A stretch of 11,272 nucleotides of DNA, taken from Natrinema soli. GTDB taxonomy: Archaea; Halobacteriota; Halobacteria; Halobacteriales; Natrialbaceae. Under the pieces are notes generated by a model. That model did not search any database, was not told the DNA's origin, and worked only from the letters and a program-made list of their open reading frames with translations. Shown here piece by piece: positions 1 through 5,985 of this stretch; within the stretch, counting starts at the first letter, position 1, and each line of letters starts with the position of its first letter. The stretch is from positions 1 through 11,272 of the forward strand of contig NZ_JAQIVI010000791.1 of NCBI RefSeq assembly GCF_028618695.1, in the 5' to 3' direction. Made by a program: the position numbers and the translations under genes.

Positions 1-121
1 CGCCGGCGGCCCCCAGCATCAGCGAGCGCCGCGACACCGCGGGCGACTCGCTCGAGCCGCCCGACGGCCTGTCGATCTCGTGATTCGATACCGCTCGTTC
101 GTGTTCGCTCTTGTCTGTCAT
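1..121 (-). CDS. N-terminus of a Tat-exported protein (partial, runs off the window)
   Basis: Read from the ATG at 121 towards 1, this frame encodes about 40 residues beginning MTDKSEHERAVSNHEIDRP and ending in SRRSLMLGAAG. The SRRSLML segment followed by small and hydrophobic residues is a twin-arginine (Tat) signal, so the protein is probably exported folded, as most haloarchaeal secreted proteins are. A hydrophilic stretch of about 30 residues before the twin arginines is common in haloarchaeal Tat substrates. The catalytic or binding part lies outside the window, so no function can be given. There is no convincing TATA box at the leaderless distance. A TATAAT-like element on the minus strand around 245-251 would imply a leader of roughly 100 nt. 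The call as a real gene is fairly secure because of the signal peptide; the product is unknown. Confidence 0.7.
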   Translation of the reverse strand, partial: MTDKSEHERAVSNHEIDRPSGGSSESPAVSRRSLMLGAAG

Positions 122-563
122 TTATTGCGTCCGCTTTCGATCGCGTTTCCCACGTCGGTTCCCCGATTCGTCCCTCGCGTTGCCCCTGTCAGTTCGGTAT
201 CCCCACCCCCGCAACTGCTGTTACCTTCCCTTTTGAAGGAAGTCTTATAATGTTTATTGCTGACCCGAAATTAGATTCCACTGATATCTACAATCACCAG
301 TTTTTATATATAGCAATATTCAGATATTGACGAACAATTCGGAATAAATACTGGTCGCTTTCGTCATCGATCCGCGGAGCGGGTTCGAACCGAAGCCGCA
401 CACGAGAGAGCGAGACGCTGCCTCGAACGGGGCCGCCGACGAGGGAGTGAGCGGACGATTCGGGACGCGATCCGGATCGAACGTGCCGCGAAAATGGAGC
501 GGTCGTCGTCGGGTTGCGGGCCCGCCGGTGTGGCCCCGCCGTCGACGCCGAACTACTGAGACA
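122..563. other. Intergenic region with AT-rich core
   Basis: No believable gene is seen in these 442 nt; the open frames on either strand are Arg/Ser-rich shadows. The part from about 225 to 350 is much richer in A/T than its surroundings. It contains a TATAAT-like element near 245-251, a TTTTTATATATA run at 301-312 and a small hairpin or operator-like inverted repeat at 314-329. It lies upstream of the Tat-protein gene that starts at 121 and downstream of the oxidoreductase gene, so it most likely carries the promoter region of the former and the 3' end of the latter. Confidence 0.5.
301..329. promoter_or_regulatory. TATA-like tract plus inverted repeat
   Basis: TTTTTATATATA (301-312) is followed at once by a perfect 6-bp inverted repeat, CAATAT at 314-319 and ATATTG at 324-329, around a 4-nt loop. 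A TATA-like tract next to a dyad is the usual look of a repressible archaeal promoter. No gene starts within the next 200 nt on the plus strand, and the minus-strand gene starts 180 nt away, so the transcript it might drive is unclear. It could be just an AT-rich spacer. Confidence 0.3.
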
Positions 564-573
564 CTACTGAGAC
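552..573. repeat. 11-bp perfect tandem duplication over the oxidoreductase stop codon
   Basis: ACTACTGAGAC occurs twice head to tail at 552-562 and 563-573. On the coding (minus) strand the copy at 563-573 supplies the last codons and the TAG stop (564-566) of the oxidoreductase; the copy at 552-562 lies just downstream. It looks like a recent replication-slippage duplication. Confidence 0.8.
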
Positions 574-1808
574 TGTTCCTGTGCGGGCGCGAGGTCGTCC
601 AGATCGACCTGCTTCTCGAGGAGGACATCGGCCTGGTCGGCGACGACGCGCTGGTCGCGCATCAGTTGCTTGTACTTGCTCTGGGGCGAGAGATCGCCGA
701 TGAGGACGCCGCCGACGATCCTGCCGTCCTTGAAGGCGACGCGTCGCCACTCGGTGTCGCTGTACCGTCGTTCGGCGTGTTCGTCGCCCAGCGTCGGGTG
801 GCCGAAGGAGAGGAACGGGAAGTCGAAGTGCGTGATGGAGTAGGATGAGACCCACTGGAACTCCTCGACCGCCTCGTCGGCCGCCATGTTGGTCGCGGCG
901 ACTCGCCCCTGTTCCTTGGCCGAGCCCCACGAGCCGTTCTGGGCCTGCTCGCCCAGCAGGACGTCGTAGAAGCGGGTGAGGTCGCCGGCCGCGTAGATGT
1001 CGTCGACGGACGTCTGCATGTACTCGTCGACGACGATCCCGTTGTCTTCCTCGAGGTCGGCCCCGCGGAGGAACTCGGTGTTGAAGGTCAGCCCGATGGC
1101 GGCCCCGACGAAGTCGCACTCGTAGCGGTCGCCGTTGGGATCAACGGCGGCGGTGACGCGGCCGTCGTCGTCGGTCTCGAAGCGATCGACGCCGCTGTCG
1201 AAGACGGGGTCGACGCCGACCTCGCGCATGCCCTCGTGCATGATCTCGGCCCCGTCGGCCGAGAGCGCGTACCGCCACCAGCGGTCACCGCGCATCAGGA
1301 AGTCGGCATCGATCCCCTGCGCCCCGCAGACGGCCGCGAAGTCGATACCGAGCAGGCCGGCACCGACGATGACGCCCGTGTCTGCCCGTTCGGCGTGCTC
1401 ACGGATGGCGCGGGCGTCCTGAAACGTCCAGAAGTGATGGACGCCGTCGGCATCGCTGTTTTCGACGGGCAACTGCGTCGGCGTCCCGCCGGTCGCGACG
1501 AGCAGCTTGTCGTAGGGGATCTCGCCGCTGTCGTGCGTGTGAACGACGTTCGCGTCCGTGTCGACGCTCGTCACGTACGTGTTCAGCGAGAGTTTGATGT
1601 CGCGGTCCTCGTACCACTCTTCGTCGTGGATCGAGATGGGGGCTTCGGGGAGTTTGCCTTTCGCGTGTTCTTTGATAAGAATCCGATTATACAGCGGCTC
1701 CCCCTCATCGGTGATGACGGTAATCTTCGCGTCCGGGTCTTCCTCCCGGAGGGTCTCGGCGGCAGAACTACCCGAGATCCCGTCACCGATGATGACGTAC
1801 TGAGTCAT
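564..1808 (-). CDS. FAD/NAD(P)-dependent oxidoreductase (pyridine nucleotide-disulfide oxidoreductase-like fold)
   Basis: This 414-residue cytosolic flavoenzyme resembles the NirB N-terminal domain and rubredoxin/ferredoxin reductases. The FAD-binding motif is GDGISG (residues 8-13) followed by SSAAETL; PLYNRILI (38-45) fits the family's conserved P-x-Y-x-R stretch. The NAD(P) Rossmann motif is GAGLLG (149-154), ATGGTP lies at 105-110, and the second FAD contact is YAAGDL (272-277). A C-terminal domain of about 90 residues follows. Only two cysteines (161 and 231) are present and there is no CxxC, so it is not a thiol-disulfide reductase; it probably passes electrons between NAD(P)H and a protein or small acceptor. 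The first G in GDGISG is followed by Asp where Ala is more usual. No partner (rubredoxin, nitrite reductase subunit) is adjacent, so the acceptor cannot be named. The start at 1808 is supported by a TATA-like TTTAA 24-28 nt upstream. Confidence 0.88.
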   Translation of the reverse strand: MTQYVIIGDGISGSSAAETLREEDPDAKITVITDEGEPLYNRILIKEHAKGKLPEAPISIHDEEWYEDRDIKLSLNTYVTSVDTDANVVHTHDSGEIPYDKLLVATGGTPTQLPVENSDADGVHHFWTFQDARAIREHAERADTGVIVGAGLLGIDFAAVCGAQGIDADFLMRGDRWWRYALSADGAEIMHEGMREVGVDPVFDSGVDRFETDDDGRVTAAVDPNGDRYECDFVGAAIGLTFNTEFLRGADLEEDNGIVVDEYMQTSVDDIYAAGDLTRFYDVLLGEQAQNGSWGSAKEQGRVAATNMAADEAVEEFQWVSSYSITHFDFPFLSFGHPTLGDEHAERRYSDTEWRRVAFKDGRIVGGVLIGDLSPQSKYKQLMRDQRVVADQADVLLEKQVDLDDLAPAQEQSQ

Positions 1809-1812
1809 ATCC

Positions 1813-1836
1813 CGAACGTTCGTAATGCGGGTTAAA
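1813..1836 (-). promoter_or_regulatory. Leaderless-type promoter of the oxidoreductase, with a palindrome at the start
   Basis: Reading on the minus strand, ACTTTAACC places TTTAA at 1832-1836, 24-28 nt before the ATG at 1808, the spacing expected when transcription starts at or next to the start codon. Between the box and the ATG lies a perfect 10-bp palindrome, CGAACGTTCG (1813-1822), well placed for a repressor to cover the transcription start. The promoter is moderately supported; the operator role is inference. Confidence 0.5.
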
Positions 1837-2054
1837 GTGGGTTGCTATCTCGTCTATTTTACCGGACCGGCCGGAACGACCCAACGATCGTAAACTCTGC
1901 GCCGAACACGTTCACCAGAATATCTCCTCCTCCCCCATTTCGATACCATCTTTTGGACGAGCAAGGGTTGCTGGTATCTCCGACGAACGGCTCCCGATCC
2001 CGCCCAGCGACCGAATCGGGAAACGCGGGCGACTTCGAGCGGCGACTCTCCGCC

Positions 2055-2109
2055 GAACGGTCGTCCCGAACAGTGTCGTCCGAACCGTTCTTTACCGTCC
2101 CGTCCGAAC
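2055..2109 (+). promoter_or_regulatory. Promoter region of the 2118 gene with repeated CGTCC(C)GAAC
   Basis: TTCTTTACC puts TTTA at 2091-2094, 24-27 nt before the ATG at 2118, as for a leaderless transcript. Around it, CGTCCCGAAC (2062-2071) and CGTCCGAAC (2077-2085, 2101-2109) recur, and GAACGGT/ACCGTTC form an inverted pair ending exactly at the box. The box decides the start at 2118 over the longer open frame. The repeats may be operator half-sites or chance in GC-rich DNA. Confidence 0.45.
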
Positions 2110-2117
2110 GCGACGGC

Positions 2118-2696
2118 ATGAAGCTCCGCCAGAACGCGAAACACTTCGCCTATCGAAAGTCGCTCGAGACGCCGGGGATCCGCTCGGTCGCGAACGCGGG
2201 GCTGGTCAAACTCCACACCAAGATCTTCACCGGCAAAGCGGATCCCGACCGCGCCGAGGAACGACGGGCTCACCTCGAGGGGCTCTTCGACGCGACGATG
2301 GACGCCTACCTGCGGGCGCTCCAGGAGGGCTACTCCGAGGCCGAGGCCCGCGAGATCACGCACATCCAGGCCAACTTCGACTTCTACAACCACGGCTGGA
2401 CCGAGATGATGGAGTTTCCGGGAGACGAACTCGAGGCCCACTACGACCGATACCGCGGGTTCTTCGACCGGTGGGACGTGACGATCGACGACCCCCTCGG
2501 CCAGTTCGCCCCGCCCGAGGGCCTTCCCGACGCGCCCTCGACGCCCGAGCGCCTCGAGAACCCCGAGCACCCCCACGCCGAGGGCGGCTTCGCCGACGAC
2601 GTCTACGTCGAGACGGACGACGGCGAACTCGTCGTCGGCGGGCAGGACGAGCCCGACGACGTCGATGTTTCAGAGGTGGCCAACACGGATGAGTAA
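2118..2696 (+). CDS. Conserved haloarchaeal protein of unknown function (possibly DUF6149)
   Basis: The protein has 192 residues and begins MKLRQNAKHFAYRKSLETPG. I recall haloarchaeal hypothetical proteins with this kind of N-terminus, possibly the family named DUF6149, but this is from memory. The first ~140 residues look alpha-helical and mixed-charge, with a His/aromatic-rich stretch at about 91-102 (THIQANFDFYNHGW). The last ~55 residues are acidic, low in complexity and probably disordered. There is no signal peptide, no membrane segment and no recognisable catalytic motif. The frame is open further upstream to 1842, but the composition changes at 2118, a TATA-like box sits at leaderless distance from this ATG, and the preceding residues are not protein-like, so I choose 2118. 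It ends at a TAA that directly abuts the stop codon of the convergent channel gene. Confidence 0.8.
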   Translation: MKLRQNAKHFAYRKSLETPGIRSVANAGLVKLHTKIFTGKADPDRAEERRAHLEGLFDATMDAYLRALQEGYSEAEAREITHIQANFDFYNHGWTEMMEFPGDELEAHYDRYRGFFDRWDVTIDDPLGQFAPPEGLPDAPSTPERLENPEHPHAEGGFADDVYVETDDGELVVGGQDEPDDVDVSEVANTDE

Positions 2697-3071
2697 CTAG
2701 CGAGTGATTCTGTTCGAGAACGAGAATAAGAGAAGGGCGACTAACAACGTGCCTAACAATGACTGGAAAGCTGCTAGCAGTCTGATTGTTAGTGTTATAG
2801 GCTCACTGTTACCATATCCTAGTGTGCTGAAAGTCGTAGTACTAAAATAGATCAAGTCTAATATTTCAGCAGCATATTCAGATGATGGGGGTACTTGATG
2901 AGGGAAGCCTAAGGAGGCTATAGAAGAATTCTCACCAGAACCAACCCTAACTCCGCCAATAAGCCCGTATAGAACAGAAAACAGCAAAATTGAGATAGAG
3001 GATACACCAACAACTCTATACGGACTTTCACCATATTTTGATGTCCACTTTCCTTCGCCAATATATTTCAC
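2697..3071 (-). CDS. Small two-TM potassium-channel-like pore protein
   Basis: This 124-residue protein has the fold signature of the Ion_trans_2 (KcsA-like) pore: TM1 at about 20-41, an extracellular turret, a pore helix and filter at about 70-90, and TM2 at about 93-117. The selectivity filter reads TTTFSTLGYGN (78-88); TLGYG is a conservative variant of the K+ filter TVGYG. There is no cytosolic RCK or nucleotide-binding domain, and the C-terminus is only a few residues past TM2. The start is GTG (3071-3069) and overlaps the TGA of the pentapeptide-repeat gene by 4 nt (GTGA). An AGGAG at 3084-3088 lies 12 nt upstream as a possible ribosome-binding site, so coupled translation is likely. 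The N-terminal GKWTSKYGESPYRVV looks like the pre-TM1 segment of proteins in which pentapeptide repeats and a pore are fused in one chain. It is presumably a tetramer in the membrane with the upstream protein as its regulatory part (inference). It is AT-rich, unlike its neighbours. Confidence 0.82.
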   Translation of the reverse strand: MKYIGEGKWTSKYGESPYRVVGVSSISILLFSVLYGLIGGVRVGSGENSSIASLGFPHQVPPSSEYAAEILDLIYFSTTTFSTLGYGNSEPITLTIRLLAAFQSLLGTLLVALLLFSFSNRITR

Positions 3072-4294
3072 TTAACAAATTCACTCCTTAATATTGCCAA
3101 TTTTCTCCAGGACTCTTTCTCCCTGATACGGTATTCCCTTGCTTCCTCAAATAGTGCATTTTCCTGTAAGATTCGTTGATATTCTCCATAGACATATGCA
3201 GAATCTTCCAATTTTGAAATCTCTTTGTGGCTTTCTCCACTAAAGGCCATATAGATAGGAGGAATACGCATCAAAGCCAAGTTTACAAAAGAATCTTCTT
3301 CAATAGCTGTATCTGCATTCTTTTCAAAAATGCACTTTTCTCCAAATTCGGTTCTATTACTCAGTTGTATATCATTAAGTTTGGTCTTTTTGAACTCTGC
3401 GTTATGAAGAGATGCGGAGGAAAAGTCAATATCGTCCATAGATGACTCAAAGAAGATAGAATTAGATACATCTGCACCGGTGAAATCTACGCGGCTCAAT
3501 TCAGATATATCGAAAGTATTTCCTATGAATGTAGAACCTATGAAATTAGAGTCACGGATCTCGATGCGTTCACCCGACAAACCCTCAATAGAACTCCGTT
3601 TGAAATCCGAATCAGATATTTCCATCCCCACAGCAATTGTACTCTCAATATTCACCTCATAAGCAGTCACATCAGAAATTCTTGCGCCATCAAGACTACA
3701 ATTTTTGAAATTTGACCGCGCAATATGAGAACGGTCTACTGATAGTCCAGTTAATGACGCATCTTCGAAATCCACCCTATGGAAATGAGATTTACATAAT
3801 GACGCGAAATTCAAACATGCTCCCTCAAATTCCGAACTATCGAAGGAGGAATTATTGAACTTGACGTCAGATAGATTTGCATCATTGAAAAAAGATGAGT
3901 GAAGATCTGAATTTTTGAATGTTGCACCAGATAGATCTGCACCGTCGAATATTGTAGACATTATACGGGAGTTCTCAAATGTGGCATTTTTAAGCGAACA
4001 ATTAGAAAAGTCGATAGGAGATGTACCAACCTTGAATCCTTCTTTTGGTGTTTCCCCCTTTCGAAGTAATCTTGCCTGTGAATTATTGACTGATCCACTA
4101 TTTACATCTCGAAGAATAGCTCCGTCTAGCTTCTCTGGATCGTCTTTTCTTTCGCGCTTTAACTCATCAAATGGTTTACCCCCATCGTCGGCGTGCCAGA
4201 TGCATTCATCATGGCCACGCCATGGATCTCGCTCACAGATAGTATCAGAAGCATCCGTTGTTGTAGAATAGGTATGCCCACATTTTGATGACAT
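3068..4294 (-). CDS. Pentapeptide-repeat protein with Cys/His N-terminus and helical C-terminal linker
   Basis: The protein has 408 residues. Residues 1-40 carry a possible zinc site: C5, H7, C20, C31 and H34, with CIWH at the end. Residues 96-311 are a strikingly regular pentapeptide-repeat domain. A central residue recurs every five positions (F96, L101, F106, I111, F116, L121 and so on to L311), with small residues two before it; only 211, 221 and 241 depart from a bulky or hydrophobic centre. That is 44 consecutive repeats, about 11 turns of a right-handed quadrilateral beta-helix. Residues about 363-405 form a charged helix (YQRILQENALFEEAREYRI) of the type that links pentapeptide repeats to a membrane pore. 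There is no signal peptide, so it is cytosolic. It overlaps the downstream channel gene by 4 nt. DNA-gyrase-protecting proteins such as Qnr/MfpA are also pentapeptide proteins, but the linker and the adjacent channel argue for a channel-regulatory role here. A TATA-like CATTATATG lies about 25-32 nt upstream. Confidence 0.88.
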   Translation of the reverse strand: MSSKCGHTYSTTTDASDTICERDPWRGHDECIWHADDGGKPFDELKRERKDDPEKLDGAILRDVNSGSVNNSQARLLRKGETPKEGFKVGTSPIDFSNCSLKNATFENSRIMSTIFDGADLSGATFKNSDLHSSFFNDANLSDVKFNNSSFDSSEFEGACLNFASLCKSHFHRVDFEDASLTGLSVDRSHIARSNFKNCSLDGARISDVTAYEVNIESTIAVGMEISDSDFKRSSIEGLSGERIEIRDSNFIGSTFIGNTFDISELSRVDFTGADVSNSIFFESSMDDIDFSSASLHNAEFKKTKLNDIQLSNRTEFGEKCIFEKNADTAIEEDSFVNLALMRIPPIYMAFSGESHKEISKLEDSAYVYGEYQRILQENALFEEAREYRIREKESWRKLAILRSEFVK

Positions 4295-4310
4295 CGGTAC
4301 GTATCAATCT

Positions 4311-4329
4311 ATGATAATCATATAATGAT
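4311..4329 (-). promoter_or_regulatory. Promoter of the pentapeptide/channel operon with overlapping inverted half-sites
   Basis: On the minus strand ATTATATG (plus 4319-4326) is a TATA-like box 25-32 nt before the ATG at 4294. It is embedded in alternating half-sites ATGAT (4311-4315), ATCAT (4317-4321) and ATGAT (4325-4329), so a dimeric regulator bound here would block TBP. The promoter is plausible; the operator is inference from symmetry in AT-rich DNA. Confidence 0.4.
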
Positions 4330-4412
4330 ATTGGAATCAGATAGATAGCTAACCTATCCTATTGGCACATGGATCGATTACTCTGCTGAACCTGACGGTA
4401 ATGATGTAGTAA

Positions 4413-4421
4413 CAATAAATG
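4413..4421 (+). promoter_or_regulatory. TATA-like box of the polysaccharide deacetylase
   Basis: AACAATAAATG places an AT-rich box 24-30 nt before the ATG at 4444, fitting a leaderless transcript. It is a weak match to the archaeal TATA consensus and lies at the edge of the AT-rich block, where such matches are common. Confidence 0.3.
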
Positions 4422-4443
4422 AAAGTGTACTGTTCCATCGCCA

Positions 4444-5691
4444 ATGCAGCGACGAACGTATCTCGCGGCGGCCGCGTCGCTTCCACTGGCGGGGTGCATG
4501 CAGTTGGAGGCAATCTCGAGCGACCGGGAGAAGAGGTCGGGGAACAGTTCGACGACGGGCGAGTCCGACAGTTCGGACAACGACACGACCGACGAACCGA
4601 CGCCGGCCGAAACCGTCGATGACTTCGAGGAACTGGGCGCGTGGGAGGCCGTCGGCGGGACCCTCTCGCCGGCTCCCGACCGGGCCGTCGTCGGCTCCCA
4701 GAGCGGGCGCTTCGACATTCCGGCGACCGAGGCGAGTTCCAGGCTCACCCGTGAGTTCTCGTCGCCGTTCGACTGGTCGGCCGCTGCGCCCGGCGTCGCC
4801 GTCGCGTCGGCGGGCCTCGTCGTACCAGTGCTGCGGCTGGTCGACGTCGATGGGAACTGGGCCGACTTCCGACGCGGGATCAAAGGAGGGCTCCCGCTCG
4901 AGCGGTACAACTTCGGCGTCGAGGAGGTTTCCGACGGGTTCGATCCGGGCGCGGTCGAGACGGTTCACCTGCTCGTCTGGACGGGAGAGGGTGCGACGGA
5001 AACGGTCTGGTTCGACGATCTCCACGTCGTCCCGCGGCCGGAGCGGGGGAAGGTGATGATCCAGTTCGACGATTCCCACGTCACCGACTACACGGAAGCG
5101 CTACCGATCCTCGAGCAGTACGGTTACCCCGCGGTCTCGTTCGTCACGACCGGCTACGTCGACGGCGGCGAAGTCGGCGGGGCCCCTCGACTTTCGACCG
5201 CCCAGGTCTCCGAACTCCACGACGCCGGCTGGTGTATCGCCAACCACACCGCCAGTCACGAGGACCTGCCCGAGCTCAGCGCCGACGATCAGGCCGCCGA
5301 AATCCGTGGCGGACAGCAGTGGCTGCGCGAGCGCGGTCTCGACGAGGGTGCCGATTACTTCGCCTACCCGTTCGGCGCGTACGACGCGACGACGCTCGAG
5401 ATCGTCGAAGCGCACCACGACCTCGCCTTCGGCGGCGGTCCGCCGGCCCAGGGATTCGTCTCGAACGCGCGACTCGCGCCGCGGATCGGCGAACCGAGCG
5501 CCGAGGAAGCGCGGACCGCGATCGAACGCACGGCGTCGATGCCGGGGATCACCTCGCTGTTCTTCCACCGGCTCGAGGGCGAGTCGCTCGCCGACTTCGA
5601 GGCGACGATCGAGACGATCCACGAGCACGAGTCCGCCGGCGAAATCGACGTGATCCTGCCGGCGGATCTCGAACGGGAGTTCATCGTCTAG
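4444..5691 (+). CDS. Tat lipoprotein polysaccharide deacetylase (NodB/CE4-like)
   Basis: The protein has 415 residues. It starts MQRRTYLAAAASLPLAGC: twin arginines R3R4, a short hydrophobic core and a lipobox LAGC with C18 as the lipid-modified residue, so it should be anchored outside the membrane. Residues about 25-58 are a Ser/Thr/Asp linker. Residues about 60-198 are a beta-rich domain ending in WFDDLHVV, of the carbohydrate-binding jelly-roll type (inference). Residues about 203-410 are the NodB homology domain: motif 1 FDDSH (208-212) with catalytic base D209 and metal ligand D210; motif 2 NHTASH (267-272) with metal ligands H268 and H272; motif 3 YPFGAYD (308-314); and FFH (373-375) as the late catalytic histidine. 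All key residues are present, so it is likely active in removing acetyl groups from surface or extracellular glycans. It faces away from the pentapeptide operon, and no glycan genes are adjacent. The ATG is fixed by the signal peptide directly after it. Confidence 0.92.
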   Translation: MQRRTYLAAAASLPLAGCMQLEAISSDREKRSGNSSTTGESDSSDNDTTDEPTPAETVDDFEELGAWEAVGGTLSPAPDRAVVGSQSGRFDIPATEASSRLTREFSSPFDWSAAAPGVAVASAGLVVPVLRLVDVDGNWADFRRGIKGGLPLERYNFGVEEVSDGFDPGAVETVHLLVWTGEGATETVWFDDLHVVPRPERGKVMIQFDDSHVTDYTEALPILEQYGYPAVSFVTTGYVDGGEVGGAPRLSTAQVSELHDAGWCIANHTASHEDLPELSADDQAAEIRGGQQWLRERGLDEGADYFAYPFGAYDATTLEIVEAHHDLAFGGGPPAQGFVSNARLAPRIGEPSAEEARTAIERTASMPGITSLFFHRLEGESLADFEATIETIHEHESAGEIDVILPADLEREFIV

Positions 5692-5701
5692 GGCTCCTGC
5701 G

Positions 5702-5718
5702 GGCGGCTGACTGCCGCC
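5702..5718 (+). terminator. Hairpin just after the deacetylase stop
   Basis: GGCGGC (5702-5707) and GCCGCC (5713-5718) form a perfect 6-bp stem with the 5-nt loop TGACT, 11 nt after the TAG. There is no T-run after it, so it may stabilise the 3' end rather than terminate transcription by itself. Confidence 0.35.
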
Positions 5719-5764
5719 GGTTCCCAAGCCGCTAAGTGGGCGGCGCACGCCGGGTCGAGAACGA

Positions 5765-5917
5765 TTGTCTGTCTCTGAGCGCGAACGACCGGTCGCGGCG
5801 TTTACGATGGCGGGCCACGCCCTCGTCCATTGGTTCCTGTTCGCGGGCGCGCTGCTGGTCGGCGGCGATCGGTTCGCGGGGACGGCGGAGCCGCTCGAGG
5901 CGAACGCGGACGACTGA
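5765..5917 (+). pseudogene. Tiny remnant resembling an MFS-type transporter with an internal deletion
   Basis: From a TTG at 5765 the frame reads LSVSERERPVAAFTMAGHALV, then HWFLFAGALLVGGDRFAG, and ends in an acidic tail EPLEANADD with a TGA at 5915-5917 (50 residues; 36 if the ATG at 5807 is used). The first part looks like the N-terminus of haloarchaeal major-facilitator transporters (short charged start, then a GHALVH-type entry into TM1). The second part looks like the end of a last transmembrane helix plus a cytosolic tail. I read this as a gene whose middle was lost, leaving its two ends joined in frame, with the initiation codon now TTG where ATG would be expected. It could instead be a genuine single-TM small protein. 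The family resemblance is from memory, so confidence is low. Confidence 0.35.
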
Positions 5918-5985
5918 GCAGCGAGAGGTGTGCTCGAGCGTCGGGAAAAGCGGGAGAACGACTTCGATCGCTCGGTGCGTCTTCG

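Larger units (their letters stand above)
1809..2117. other. Divergent intergenic region
   Basis: These 309 nt separate the divergent oxidoreductase and the small conserved gene. The plus-strand frame stays open from 1842 into the downstream gene, but its upstream part is Pro/Ser/Arg-rich and unlike a haloarchaeal protein, so I treat it as non-coding. It holds a 7-bp inverted repeat with a long loop, GATACCA at 1942-1948 and TGGTATC at 1972-1978. A second pair, GAACGGT at 2055-2061 and ACCGTTC at 2084-2090, sits just before the TATA-like box of the plus-strand gene. Confidence 0.45.

Noticed and set aside
382..391. GGTTCGAACC, resembling the T-loop of a tRNA gene.
   Set aside because: The flanking bases do not form a T-stem, acceptor stem or anticodon arm; it is only a 10-bp palindrome.
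1842..2117. Upstream extension of the plus-strand frame of the 2118 gene (92 more residues).
   Set aside because: The predicted residues are Pro/Ser/Arg-rich without protein-like pattern, and the TATA-like box at 2091-2094 fits a leaderless start at 2118.
1854..2576. Long minus-strand open frame (240 codons) opposite the conserved gene.
   Set aside because: It lies antisense to a better-supported gene, spans its promoter region, and has shadow-type Val/Arg/Gly-rich composition caused by high GC.
3068..4294. Reading the pentapeptide protein as a Qnr/MfpA-type gyrase-protection protein.
   Set aside because: It has a Cys/His N-terminus, a much longer repeat domain, a C-terminal charged linker and a translationally coupled channel gene, none of which fits a Qnr-type protein.
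4378..5079. Minus-strand open frames opposite the deacetylase N-terminal half.
   Set aside because: The plus-strand frame has a Tat lipobox signal and intact NodB motifs; the antisense frames show Arg/Pro-rich shadow composition.
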